A stretch of 64,000 nucleotides of DNA from Misgurnus anguillicaudatus (lineage: Eukaryota > Chordata > Actinopteri > Cypriniformes > Cobitidae). Both the position numbers and the translations under genes were made by a program. The stretch spans positions 248,001 through 312,000 of the forward strand of contig NW_027395276.1 of the NCBI RefSeq assembly GCF_027580225.2, in the 5' to 3' direction. The notes beneath the pieces are model-generated. The model ran no database searches and was not told where the DNA came from. It saw only the letters and a list, made by a program, of their open reading frames with translations. Shown piece by piece: positions 1-9,756 of this stretch (the stretch's first letter is position 1; every line of letters begins with the position of its first letter).

Positions 1-373
1 TATCTGGCCCCTTCCGCGGCGGAGTCACGGGGGGCCGTCTCCGGATTTTCCCACTGCCGCTGCTCGGGCGCCTTAAGTCCGAGGACGTCGCCCTCGGGGT
101 CGTTCGCTCTACCCGAGGCGACCTTTCGAACGAGCCCGCCCCGACCCTCCGACCCTTTCCGCGGCCGAGATACGGCGGTTCGAAAAAAAAAAACGCTCGT
201 CCGGAGTTCGCGGGCCCGTAGCGTCCGCTGCGTTCGTCCGCCGGAGGCGCGGCCGGTCTCGTTCGAAAGGTCTCTCTCGGGGCTTTCCGGGGACGCCGGC
301 CTCGGGTCCATGCGACCCCGGGGGCCGGAGATACGGACTTCCACCGCTGCACCTTTAAACGGCCGTAGCTCGG
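1..373. repeat. Partial monomer, C0 type (3' end only)
   Basis: Cut by the window edge. It holds the end of the last GC block, an A-tract at 183-193 and the tail through GGAGATACGGACTTCC near 327-342. GGAGTCACGG near 20 and GCGGGCCCGTAG near 210 match the C0 tail seen in the monomer at 5064. Confidence 0.85.
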
Positions 374-439
374 GCGCCTTAAGACCGAGACCTTAGCCCT
401 TTGGGTCCCTTATCCTCCAGGAGGGGCCCTTTCCAACGA

Positions 440-469
440 CCCCACCCCCGTCTCCGTACCCCCTCCCCC
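440..469 (-). other. Potential G-quadruplex on the minus strand in the monomer leader (representative copy)
   Basis: C-runs at 440-443, 445-449, 459-463 and 465-469 give four G-tracts of 4-5 on the minus strand with loops of 1, 9 and 1 nt. The motif is present in every leader. Monomer 6 has one additional C, monomer 27 has the last tracts weakened by T, and monomer 25b lacks its leader. Confidence 0.5.
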
Positions 470-657
470 GGCCGAGATACGACCCCGGGAACATCGCCCC
501 GTCTACCCGACCACCGTGCACCCGAGGCCGTCCTTGGACCCCGCGACGGACACCCTGGAGCTCGTACCCGTCGCACCGTTCGGTCCCTGCCATCCCACTC
601 TTAAGCACTCCCCCACCGGACTAAGCCCCATCCTCCCGGCCCTTCTGGAGAACCAAA

Positions 658-1308
658 CAGTTGGTCAACCCCAAAATTTCTCCAACCGTTGGTCAACCCG
701 AAAGATTTCCCAGCAGTTGGTCAACCCCAATCGACTTAGGTTTTGGAGCGTTCGCGTTTCCAGCAGTTGGTCAACCTCAATCACCTTAGGTTTTGGAGCG
801 TTCGCGTTTCCAGCAGTTGGTCAACCTCAATCGACTTAGGTTTTGGAGCGTTCGAGTTTCCAGCAGTTGGTCAACCTCAATCGACTTAGGTTTTGGAGTG
901 TTCGCGTTTCCAGCAGTTGGTCAACCTCAATCGACTTGGGTTTTGGAGCGTTCGCGTTTCCAGCAGTTGGTCAACCTCAATCGACTTAGGCTCTGGAGCT
1001 TTCGCCTCTCCAGCAGTTGGTCAACCCCAACGACTTAGGCTCTTGAGCTTTCACTTCTCCAGCAGTTGGTCAACCCCATCGACTTAGGTTCTGGGGCGTT
1101 CGCTTCTCCTGCCATAGACTTAGGTTCTAGAGCTTTCGCCTCTCCGACAGTTGGTCAACCCCAATCGACTTAGGCTCTGGAGCTTTCACTTCTCCAGCAG
1201 TTGGTCAACCCCATCGACTTAGGTTCTGGGGCGTTCGCTTCTCCTGCCATCGACTTAGGTTCTGGAGCTTTCGCCTCTCCGACAGTTGGTCAACCTCGAT
1301 CGACTTAG
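658..1308. repeat. 50-bp subrepeat array, monomer 1
   Basis: Tandem 50-mers of the form CAGCAGTTGGTCAACCTCAA followed by TCGACTTAGGTTTTGG and a CG-rich end. The array starts with two degenerate copies (AAAATTTCTCC and GAAAGATTTCC) and ends with two 135-bp registers that each include a short copy lacking the GTTGGTCAAC core. Contains the A marker AATCACCTTAGG near 779. Confidence 0.95.
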
Positions 1309-1325
1309 CTATATACCCGATGGCA
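1309..1325 (+). promoter_or_regulatory. Invariant TATA-like element at array/GC-block boundary (representative copy)
   Basis: CTATATACCCGATGG follows the last 50-mer in all 28 copies (ATG positions are given in the whole-array entry), and I see no substitution in it. TATATA lies at 1310-1315. The position, an AT-rich box between a short-repeat array and GC-rich DNA, resembles spacer promoters in rDNA spacers of several eukaryotes. No experimental or database support is available here; it may simply be a conserved boundary of the repeat. Confidence 0.35.
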
Positions 1326-1341
1326 CCTGTTCGCCCTACCG

Positions 1342-1358
1342 TCCCCCACGAAGGGGGA
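1342..1358. other. Conserved 6-bp-stem hairpin next to the TATA-like element (representative copy)
   Basis: TCCCCC at 1342-1347 and GGGGGA at 1353-1358 flank a 5-nt loop. The stem is unchanged in every copy I checked, while the loop varies: GCGAA in most, ACGAA in most A monomers, ACAAA in monomers 4 and 5. Stem conservation with loop change hints at a structural role but could also reflect chance among few variable sites. Confidence 0.5.
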
Positions 1359-1405
1359 ACCCGCCGGGTCCGCGGCCGGGACGGTGCGCCTCGGTCGGCC
1401 CGGGG

Positions 1406-1425
1406 GACCGGAGATACTTCCGGTC
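1406..1425. promoter_or_regulatory. Inverted repeat GACCGGA-N6-TCCGGTC with an ETS-like core (representative copy)
   Basis: A perfect 7-bp inverted repeat around GATACT. Its minus strand reads ACCGGAAGTATC, which contains the ACCGGAAGT consensus of ETS-family factors. It recurs at the start of block 1 in nearly every monomer and in block 2 or block 3 of many. In block 2 of A monomers TTCCGG is changed to TTTCGG, which breaks both features. Binding is untested. Confidence 0.35.
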
Positions 1426-1477
1426 GAAAATCCGAATTTCGTTACCGCGCCGCTCCGGCGCCTCGGGCCCGGGTCCT

Positions 1478-1493
1478 TCGACCTTCGGGTCGA
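1478..1493 (+). other. TCGACC-TTCG-GGTCGA hairpin with cUUCGg loop if transcribed (representative copy)
   Basis: A 6-bp perfect stem closed by C-G around TTCG, the form of the very stable cUUCGg tetraloop in RNA. One copy sits in each GC block. In some block-1 copies the last pair is lost (GGTCGG), and in block 2 of C1 monomers the closing pair is changed (TTCGAGTCGA). It would matter only if the array is transcribed on the plus strand. Confidence 0.45.
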
Positions 1494-1719
1494 TCGGTTC
1501 GCCGGAGGGGCCCTTTCGATCGAGCCCACCCGCGAGTATCTGGCCCTTTCCGCGGCGGAGATACGGGGGGCCGTCTCCGGATTTTCCCACGGCCGCTGCT
1601 CGAGCGCCTTAAGTCCGAGGACGTCGCCTTCGGGGTCGGTCGCTCTACCCGAGGGGACATTTCAATCGAGCCCGCCCTCGACCCTCCGACCCTTTCCGCG
1701 GCCGAGATACGGCGGTTCG

Positions 1720-1731
1720 AAAAAAAAAAAA
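1720..1731 (+). repeat. A-tract 1 (representative)
   Basis: A run of 12 A after GGCGGTTCG in otherwise GC-rich DNA. Equivalent tracts end block 1 in the monomers that keep it and vary from 10 to 13 A. Some B copies read AAATGCTCG after the tract instead of AAACGCTCG. Confidence 0.9.
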
Positions 1732-2173
1732 GCTCGTCCGGAGTTCGCGCGCCCGTAGCGTCCGCTGCGTTCGTCCGCCGGAGGCGCGGCCGGTCTCGTT
1801 CGAAAGGTCTCTCTCGGGGCTTTCCGGGGACGCCGACCCCGAGTCCGTGCGACCCCGTGGACCGGAGATACTTTCGGTCGAATATCCGAATTTCGTTACC
1901 GCGCCGCTCCGGCGCCTCGGGCCCGGGGCCTTCGACCTTCGGGTCGATTGTTCCGCCGGAGGGGCCCTTTCGACCGAGCCCACCCGCGAGTATCTGGCCC
2001 TTTCCTCGGCGGAGATACGGGGGGCCGTCTCCGGATTTTCCCACGGCCGCTGCTCGGGCGCCTTAATTCCGAGGACGTCGCCTTCGGGGTCGGTCGCTCT
2101 ACCCGAGGGGACCTTTCGAACGAGCCCGCCCTCGACCCTCCGACCCTTTCCGCGGCCGAGATACGGCGGATCG

Positions 2174-2185
2174 AAAAAAAAAAAA
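2174..2185 (+). repeat. A-tract 2 (representative)
   Basis: A run of 12 A after GGCGGATCG, 454 bp from tract 1. In C monomers it follows GGATCGG and is 9-11 A. In the D1 copies near 54347 and 60459 it is interrupted by C. Confidence 0.9.
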
Positions 2186-2630
2186 CGCTGGTCCGGAGTT
2201 CGCGCGCCCGTAGCGTCCGTTGCGTTCGTCCGCCGGAGGCGCGGCCGGTCTCGTTCGAAAGGTCTTTCCCGGGGCTTTTCGGCGACGCCGGCCCCGAGTC
2301 CGTGCGACCCCGGAGACCGGAGATACTTCCGGTCGAATTTCGGAAAACTTCGAACGGCCGTATCTCGGGCGCCTCGGGCCCGGGTCCTTCGACCTTCGGG
2401 TCGATTGTCCCGCCGGAGGGACCCTTTCGAACGAGCCCACCCGCGAGTATCTGGCCCCTTCCGCGGCGGAGATACGGGGGGCCGTCTCTGGATTTTCCCA
2501 CTGCCGCTGCTCGGGCGCCTTAAGTCCGAGTACGTCGCCCTCGGGGTCGTTCGCTCTACCCGAGGCGACCTTTCGAACGAGCCCGCCCTCGACCCTCCGA
2601 CCCTTTCCGCGGCCGAGATACGGCGGTTCG

Positions 2631-2641
2631 AAAAAAAAAAA
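2631..2641 (+). repeat. A-tract 3 (representative)
   Basis: A run of 11 A after GGCGGTTCG, 457 bp from tract 2. Present in A, C and most D monomers, absent from B. Confidence 0.9.
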
Positions 2642-2821
2642 CGCTCGTCCGGAGTTCGCGCGCCCGTAGCGTCCGCTTCGTTCGTTCGCCGGAGGCGCGG
2701 CCGGTCTCGTTCGAAAGGTCTCTCTCGGGGCTTTCCGGGGACGCCGGCCTCGGGTCCATGCGACCCCGGGGGCCGGAGATACGGACTTCCACCGCTGCAC
2801 CTTTAAACGGCCGTAGCTCAG

Positions 2822-5063
2822 GCGCCTTAAGACCGAGACCCTAGCCCTTTGGGTCCCTTATACTCCAAGAGGGGCCCTTTCCAACGACCCCACCCCCGTC
2901 TCCGTACCCCCTCCCCCGGCCGAGATACGACCCCGGGAACATCGCCCCGTCTACCCGACCACCGTGCACCCGAGGCCGGCCTCGGACCCCGCGACGGACA
3001 CCCTGGAGCTCGTACCCGTCGCACCGTTCGGTCCCTGCCATCCCACTCTTAAGCACTCCCCCACCGGACTAAGCCCCATCCTCCCGGCCCTTCTGGAGAA
3101 CCAAACAGTTGGTCAACCCCAAAATTTCTCCAACCGTTGGTCAACCCGAAAGATTTTCCAGCAGTTGGTCAACCCCAATCGACTGAGGTTTTGGAGCGTT
3201 CGCGTTTCCAGCAGTTGGTCAACCTCAATCGACTTAGGTTTTGGAGCGTTCGAGTTTCCAGCAGTTGGTCAACCTCAATCGACTTAGGTTTTGGAGTGTT
3301 CGCGTTTCCAGCAGTTGGTCAACCTCAATCGACTTAGGTTTTGGAGCGTTCGCGTTTCCAGCAGTTGGTCAACCTCAATCGACTTAGGCTCTGGAGCTTT
3401 CGCCTCTCCAGCAGTTGGTCAACCTCAATCGACTGAGGTTTTGGAGCGTTCGCGTTTCCAGCAGTTGGTCAACCTCAATCGACTGAGGTTTTGGAGCGTT
3501 CGCGTTTCCAGCAGTTGGTCAACCTCAATCGACTTAGGTTTTGGAGCGTTCGAGTTTCCAGCAGTTGGTCAACCTCAATCGACTTAGGTTTTGGAGTGTT
3601 CGCGTTTCCAGCAGTTGGTCAACCTCAATCGACTTAGGTTTTGGAGCGTTCGCGTTTCCAGCAGTTGGTCAACCTCAATCGACTTAGGCTCTGGAGCTTT
3701 CGCCTCTCCAGCAGTTGGTCAACCCCAACGACTTAGGCTCTTGAGCTTTCACTTCTCCAGCAGTTGGTCAAACCCATCGACTTAGGTTCTGGGGCGTTCG
3801 CTTCTCCTGCCATAGACTTAGGTTCTAGAGCTTTCGCCTCTCCGACAGTTGGTCAACCCCAATCGACTTAGGCTCTGGAGCTTTCACTTCTCCAGCAGTT
3901 GGTCAACCCCATCGACTTAGGTTCTGGGGCGTTCGCTTCTCCTGCCATCGACTTAGGTTCTGGAGCTTTCGCCTCTCCGACAGTTGGTCAACCTCGATCG
4001 ACTTAGCTATATACCCGATGGCACCTGTTCGCCCTACCGTCCCCCGCGAAGGGGGAACCCGCCGGGTCCGCGGCCGGGAGGGTGCGCCTCGGTCGGCCCG
4101 GGGGACCGGAGATACTTCCGGTCGAAAATCCGAATTTCGTTACCGCGCCGCTCCGGCGCCTCGGGCCCGGGTCCTTCGACCTTCGGGTCGGTCGGTCCGC
4201 CGGAGGGGCCCTTTCGAACGAGCCCACCCGCGAGTATCTGGCCCTTTCCGCGGCGGAGATACGGGGGGCCGTCTCCGGATTTTCCCACGGCCGCTGCTCG
4301 GGCGCCTTAAGTCCGAGGACGTCGCCTTCGGGGTCGGTCGCTCTACCCGAGGGGACCTTTCAAACGAGCCCGCCCTCGACCCTCCGACCCTTTCCGCGGC
4401 CGAGATACGGCGGTTTGAAAAAAAAAAAATGCTCGTCCGGAGTTCGCGCGCCCTTAGCGTCCGCTGCGTTCGTCCGCCGGAGGCGCGGTTGGTCTCGTTC
4501 GAAAGGTCTCTCTCGGGGCTTTCCGGGGAAACCGACCCCGAGTCCGTGCGACCCCGTGGACCGGAGATACTTCCGGTCGAATATCCGAATTTCGTTAACG
4601 CGCCGCTCCGGCGCCTCGGGCCCGGGGCCTTCGACCTTCGGGTCGATTGTTCCGCCGGAGGGGCCCTTTCGAACGAGCCCACCCGCGAGTATCTGGCCCT
4701 TTCCTCGGCGGAGATACGGGGGGCCGTCTCCGGATTTTCCCACTGCCGCTGCTCGGGCGCCTTAAGTCCGAGGACGTCGCCCTCGGGGTCGTTCGCTCTA
4801 CCCGAGGGGACCTTTCGAACGAGCCCGCCCTCGACCCTCCGACCCTTTCCGCGGCCGAGATACGGCGGATCGAAAAAAAAAAACGCTGGTCCGGAGTTCG
4901 CGCGCCCGTAGCGTCCGTTGCGTTCGTCCGCCGGAGGCGCGGCCGGTCTCGTTCGAAAGGTCTTTCCCGGGGCTTTTCGGCGACGCTGGCCCCGAGTTTG
5001 TGCGACCCCGGGGGCCGGAGATACGGACTTCCACCGCTGCACCTTTAAACGGCCGTAGCTCGG
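2822..5063. repeat. Monomer 2, type B0 (2,242 bp)
   Basis: Leader with TTATACTCCAAG, 50-bp array 3106-4006 with GACTGAGG variants and an internal 300-bp duplication, and two GC blocks with A-tracts at 4418-4429 and 4873-4883. The third block is absent; the end of block 2 joins directly to the tail and the next leader. The private CGGTTTGAAAA replaces CGGTTCGAAAA before the first A-tract. Confidence 0.93.
3106..4006. repeat. 50-bp subrepeat array, monomer 2
   Basis: B-type array, 250 bp longer than A. A run of six 50-mers (300 bp) is duplicated: the segment at about 3291 recurs at 3591. GACTGAGG variants occur three times. Confidence 0.95.
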
Positions 5064-7731
5064 GCGCCTTAAGACCGAGACCTTAGCCCTTTGGGTCCCT
5101 TATCCTCCAGGAGGGGCCCTTTCCAACGACCCCACCCCCGTCTCCGTACCCCCTCCCCCGGCCGAGATACGACCCCGGGAACATCGCCCCGTCTACCCGA
5201 CCACCGTGCACCCGAGGCCGGCCTCGGACCCCGCGACGGACACCCTGGAGCTCGTACCCGTCGCACCGTTCGGTCCCTGCCATCCCACTCTTAAGCACTC
5301 CCCCACCGGACTAAGCCCCATCCTCCCGGCCCTTCTGGAGAACCAAACAGTTGGTCAACCCCAAAATTTCTCCAACCGTTGGTCAACCCGAAAGATTTTC
5401 CAGCAGTTGGTCAACCCCAATCGACTTAGGTTTTGGAGCGTTCGCGTTTCCAGCAGTTGGTCAACCTCAATCGACTTAGGTTTTGGAGCGTTCGAGTTTC
5501 CAGCAGTTGGTCAACCTCAATCGACTTAGGTTTTGGAGTGTTCGCGTTTCCAGCAGTTGGTCAACCTCAATCGACTTAGGTTTTGGAGCGTTCGCGTTTC
5601 CAGCAGTTGGTCCACCTCAATCGACTTAGTCTCTGGAGTTTTCGCCTCTCCAGCAGTTGGTCAACCCCAACGACTTAGGCTCTTGAGCTTTCACTTCTCC
5701 AGCAGTTGGTCAACCCCATCGACTTAGGTTTTGGAGCGTTCGCGTTTCCAGCAGTTGGTCAACCTCAATCGACTTAGGTTTTGGAGCGTTCGCGTTTCCA
5801 GCAGTTGGTCAACCTCAATCGACTTAGGTTTTGGAGCGTTCGAGTTTCCAGCAGTTGGTCAACCTCAATCGACTTAGGTTTTGGAGTGTTCGCGTTTCCA
5901 GCAGTTGGTCAACCTCAATCGACTTAGGTTTTGGAGCGTTCGCGTTTCCAGCAGTTGGTCCACCTCAATCGACTTAGTCTCTGGAGTTTTCGCCTCTCCA
6001 GCAGTTGGTCAACCCCAACGACTTAGGCTCTTGAGCTTTCACTTCTCCAGCAGTTGGTCAACCCCATCGACTTAGGTTCTGGGGCGTACGCTTCTCCTGC
6101 CATAGACTTAGGTTCTAGAGCTTTCGCCTCTCCGACAGTTGGTCAACCCCAATCGACTTAGGCTCTGGAGCTTTCACTTCTCCAGCAGTTGGTCAACCCC
6201 ATCAACTTAGGTTCTGGGGCGTTCGCTTCTCCTGCCATCGACTTAGGTTCTGGAGCTTTCGCCTCTCCGAAAGTTGGTCAACCCCGATCGACTTAGCTAT
6301 ATACCCGATGGCACCTGTTCGCCCTACCGTCCCCCGCGAAGGGGGAACCCGCCGGGTCCGCGGCCGGGAGGGTGCGCCTCGGTCGGCCCGGGGGACCGGA
6401 GATACTTCCGGTCGAAAATCTGAATTTCGTTACCGCGCCGCTCCGGCGCCTCGGGCCCGGGTCCTTCGACCTTCGGGTCGGTCGGTTCGCCGGAGGGGCC
6501 CTTTCGAACGAGCCCACCCGCGAGTATCTGGCCCTTTCCACGGCGGAGATACGGGGGGCCGTCTCCGGATTTTCCCACGGCCGCTGCTCGGGCGCCTTAA
6601 GTCCGAGGACGTCGCCTTCGGGGTCGGTCGATCTACCCGAGGGGACCTTTCAAACGAGCCCGCCCTCGACCCTCCGACCCTTTCCGCGGCCGAGATACGG
6701 CGGTTCAAAAAAAAAAAAACGCTCGTTCGGAGTTCGCGCGCCCGTAGCGTCCGCTGCGTTCGTCCGCCGGAGGCGCGGCCGGTCTCGTTCGAAAGGTCTC
6801 TCTCGGCGCTTTCCGGGGACGCCGACCCCGAGTCCGTGCGACCCCGTGGACCGGAGATACTTCCGGTCGATTATCCGAATTTCGTTAACGCGCCGCTCCG
6901 GCGCCTCGGACCCGGGGCCTTCGACCTTCGAGTCGATTGTTCCGCCGGAAAGGCCCTTTCGAACGAGCCCACCCGCGAGTATCTGGCCCTTTCCTCGGCG
7001 GAGATACGGGGGGCCGTCTCCGGATTTTCCCACGGCCGCTGCTCAGGCGCCTTAAGTCCGAGGACGTCGCCTTCGGGGTCGGTCGCTCTACCCGAGGGCA
7101 CCTTTCGAAAGAGCCCGCACTCGACCCTCCGACCCTTTCCGCGGCCGAGATACGGCGGATCGGAAAAAAAAACGCTGGTCCGGAGTTCGCGCGCCCGTAG
7201 CGTCCGTTGCGTTCGTCCGCCGGAGGCGCGGCCGGTCTCGTTTCGGAATTTCGGAAAACTTCGAACGGCCGTATCTCGGGCGCCTCGGGCCCGGGTCCTT
7301 CGACCTTCGGGTCGATTGTTCCGCCGGAGGGACCCTTTCGAACGAGCCCGCCCGCGAGTATCTGGCCCCTTCCGCGGCGGAGACACGGGGGGCCGTCTCC
7401 GGATTTTCCCACTGCCGCTGCTCGGGCGCCTTAAGTCCGAGGACGTCGCCCTCGGGGTCGTTCGCTCTACCCGAGGCGACCTTTCGAACGAGCCCGCCCC
7501 GACCCTCCGACCCTTTCCGCGGCCGAGATACGGCGGTTCGAAAAAAAAAAACGCTCGTCCGGAGTTCGCGGGCCCGTAGCGTCCGCTGCGTTCGTCCGCC
7601 GGAGGCGCGGCCGGTCTCGTTCGAAAGGTCTCTCTCGGGGCTTTCCGGGGACGCCGGCCTCGGGTCCATGCGACCCCGGGGGCCGGAGATACGGACTTCC
7701 ACCGCTGCACCTTTAAACGGCCGTAGCTCGG
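5064..7731. repeat. Monomer 3, type C0 with expanded 50-bp array (2,668 bp)
   Basis: The 50-bp array 5348-6296 contains an internal tandem duplication of about 348 bp: the segment near 5533 recurs near 5881. This makes the monomer about 200 bp longer than the other C copies. There are three GC blocks. The first A-tract follows CGGTTC without the usual G, and the second follows CGGATCGG and is only 9 A. Confidence 0.93.
5348..6296. repeat. 50-bp subrepeat array, monomer 3
   Basis: C-type array with a 348-bp internal duplication (segments near 5533 and 5881). The duplication joins a terminal-type copy back to an early-type copy at GACTTAGGTT near 5720-5730. Confidence 0.95.
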
Positions 7732-9756
7732 GCGCCTTAAGACCGAGACCTTAGCCCTTTGGGTCCCTTATCCTCCAGGAGGGGCCCTTTCCAACGACCC
7801 CACCCCCGTCTCCGTACCCCCTCCCCCGGCCGAGATACGACCCCGGGAACATCGCCCCGTCTACCCGACCACCGTGCACCCGAGGCCGGCCTTGGACCCC
7901 GCGACGGACACCCTGGAGCTCGTACCCGTCGCACCGTTCGGTCCCTGCCATCCCACTCTTAAGCACTCCCCCACCGGACTAAGCCCCATCCTCCCGGCCC
8001 TTCTGGAGAACCAAACAGTTGGTCAACCCCAAAATTTCTCCAACCGTTGGTCAACCCGAAAGATTTCCCAGCAGTTGGTCAACCCCAATCGACTTAGGTT
8101 TTGGAGCGTTCGCGTTTCCAGCAGTTGGTCAACCTCAATCACCTTAGGTTTTGGAGCGTTCGCGTTTCCAGCAGTTGGTCAACCTCAATCGACTTAGGTT
8201 TTGGAGCGTTCGAGTTTCCAGCAGTTGGTCAACCTCAATCGACTTAGGTTTTGGAGTGTTCGCGTTTCCAGCAGTTGGTCAACCTCAATCGACTTGGGTT
8301 TTGGAGCGTTCGAGTTTCCAGCAGTTGGTCAACCTCAATCGACTTAGGCTCTGGAGCTTTCGCCTCTCCAGCAGTTGGTCAACCCCAACGACTTAGGCTC
8401 TTGAGCTTTCACTTCTCCAGCAGTTGGTCAACCCCATCGACTTAGGTTCTGGGGCGTTCGCTTCTCCTGCCATAGACTTAGGTTCTAGAGCTTTCGCCTC
8501 TCCGACAGTTGGTCAACCCCAATCGACTTAGGCTCTGGAGCTTTCACTTCTCCAGCAGTTGGTCAACCCCATCGACTTAGGTTCTGGGGCGTTCGCTTCT
8601 CCTGCCATCGACTTAGGTTCTGGAGCTTTCGCCTCTCCGACAGTTGGTCAACCTCGATCGACTTAGCTATATACCCGATGGCACCTGTTCGCCCTACCGT
8701 CCCCCACAAAGGGGGAACCCGCCGGGTCCGCGGCCGGGAGGGTGCGCCTCGGTCGGCCCGGGGGACCGGAGATACTTCCGGTCGAAAATCCGAATTTCGT
8801 TACCGCGCCGCTCCGGCGCCTCGGGCCCGGGTCCTTCGACCTTCGGGTCGATCGGTTCGCCGGAGGGGCCCTTTCGAACGAGCCCACCCGCGAGTATCTG
8901 GCCCTTTCCGCGGCGGAGATACGGGGGGCCGTCTCCGGATTTTCCCACGGCCGCTGCTCGGGCGCCTTAAGTCCGAGGACGTCGCCTTCGGGGTCGGTCG
9001 CTCTACCCGAGGGGACATTTCAATCGAGCCCGCCCTCGACCCTCCGACCCTTTCCGCGGCCGAGATACGGCGGTTCGAAAAAAAAAAAACGCTCGTCCGG
9101 AGTTCGCGCGCCCGTAGCGTCCGCTGCGTTCGTCCGCCGGAGGCGCGGCCGGTCTCGTTCGAAAGGTCTCTCTCGGGGCTTTCCGGGGACGCCGACCCCG
9201 AGTCCGTGCGACCCCGTGGACCGGAGATACTTTCGGTCGAATATCCGAATTTCGTTACCGCGCCGCTCCGGCGCCTCGGGCCCGGGGCCTTCGACCTTCG
9301 GGTCGATTGTTCCGCCGGAGGGGCCCTTTCGACCGAGCCCACCCGCGAGTATCTGGCCCTTTCCTCGGCGGAGATACGGGGGGGCGTCTCCGGATTTTCC
9401 CACGGCCGCTGCTCGGGCGCCTTAATTCCGAGGACGTCGCCTTCGGGGTCGGTCGCTCTACCCGAGGGGACCTTTCGAACGAGCCCGCCCTCGACCCTCC
9501 GACCCTTTCCGCGGCCGAGATACGGCGGATCGAAAAAAAAAACGCTGGTCCGGAGTTCGCGCGCCCGTAGTGTCCGTTGCGTTCGTCCGCCGGAGGCGCG
9601 GCCGGTCTCGTTCGAAAGGTCTTTCCCGGGGCTTTTCGGCGACGCCGGCCCCGAGTCCGTGCGACCCCGGAGACCGGAGATACTTCCGGTCGAATTTCGG
9701 AAAACTTCGAACGGCCGTATCTCGGGCGCCTCGGGCCCGGGTCCTTCGACCTTCGG
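7732..9756. repeat. Monomer 4, type A1 with 3' deletion (2,025 bp)
   Basis: The 50-bp array is 8016-8666. Blocks 1 and 2 are present, but block 3 is cut at GACCTTCGGG and joined to the next leader at GCGCCTTAAG (9757). About 424 bp are missing relative to monomer 5. It shares with monomer 5 the hairpin loop ACAAA and the variant GTAGTGTCCG, so the two are sister copies. Confidence 0.92.
8016..8666. repeat. 50-bp subrepeat array, monomer 4
   Basis: A-type array of the basic A length. It carries GCGTTCGAGTTTCC after CTTGGGTTTTGG near 8296, shared only with monomer 5. Confidence 0.95.

Larger units (their letters stand above)
374..2821. repeat. Monomer 1, type A1 (2,448 bp)
   Basis: Leader 374-657, 50-bp array 658-1308, TATA-like element at 1309, then three GC blocks to 2821. 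A-tracts lie at 1720-1731, 2174-2185 and 2631-2641. The first A-tract is followed by AGCTCG instead of ACGCTCG, a one-base loss. GAGATAC sites lie at 474, 1411, 1558, 1704, 1865, 2012, 2158, 2320, 2469, 2615 and 2776. Private bases include GGGACGGTGCG near 1379 and CTCGAGCG near 1598. Confidence 0.93.
1411..2928. repeat. 146-162 bp subunits punctuated by GAGATAC (representative region)
   Basis: GAGATAC begins at 1411, 1558, 1704, 1865, 2012, 2158, 2320, 2469, 2615, 2776 and 2922. The steps are 147, 146, 161, 147, 146, 162, 149, 146, 161 and 146 bp. Many subunits also share a GGGGCCCTTTCGAACGAG-like core. Each 455-bp block is thus a diverged trimer, and the leader is a further homologous subunit. 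The pattern repeats in all other monomers. Confidence 0.88.

Noticed and set aside
474..600. rRNA or external transcribed spacer fragment in the leader
   Set aside because: I could not recognise conserved 18S, 5.8S or 28S segments on either strand; the leader is homologous to the GC-block subunits of the array.
658..1308. CRISPR array
   Set aside because: The 50-mers are directly adjacent and similar along their whole length. There are no unique spacers and no cas genes, and the context is eukaryotic satellite-like.
1704..1731. RNA polymerase III B box (GGTTCGA) before the A-tracts
   Set aside because: Only the first part of the B-box consensus fits, no A box is apparent at a suitable distance, and the following A-run is not a terminator on that strand.
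1720..1731. A-tracts as poly(A) tails of retrotransposed copies
   Set aside because: The tracts are internal, occur at fixed positions in each block, lack target-site duplications, and are followed by conserved sequence.
3106..4006. Repetitive peptides translated from the 50-bp array
   Set aside because: A 50-bp period shifts the frame at each copy, so the same peptide returns only every 150 bp. Copy number also changes between monomers in steps that do not preserve a frame.
6308..7579. Other long open frames on both strands starting at the ATG after the TATA-like element
   Set aside because: GC-rich repeats contain few stop codons. After each A-tract of 9-13 bases the translation differs between near-identical monomers, which a real protein family would not tolerate.
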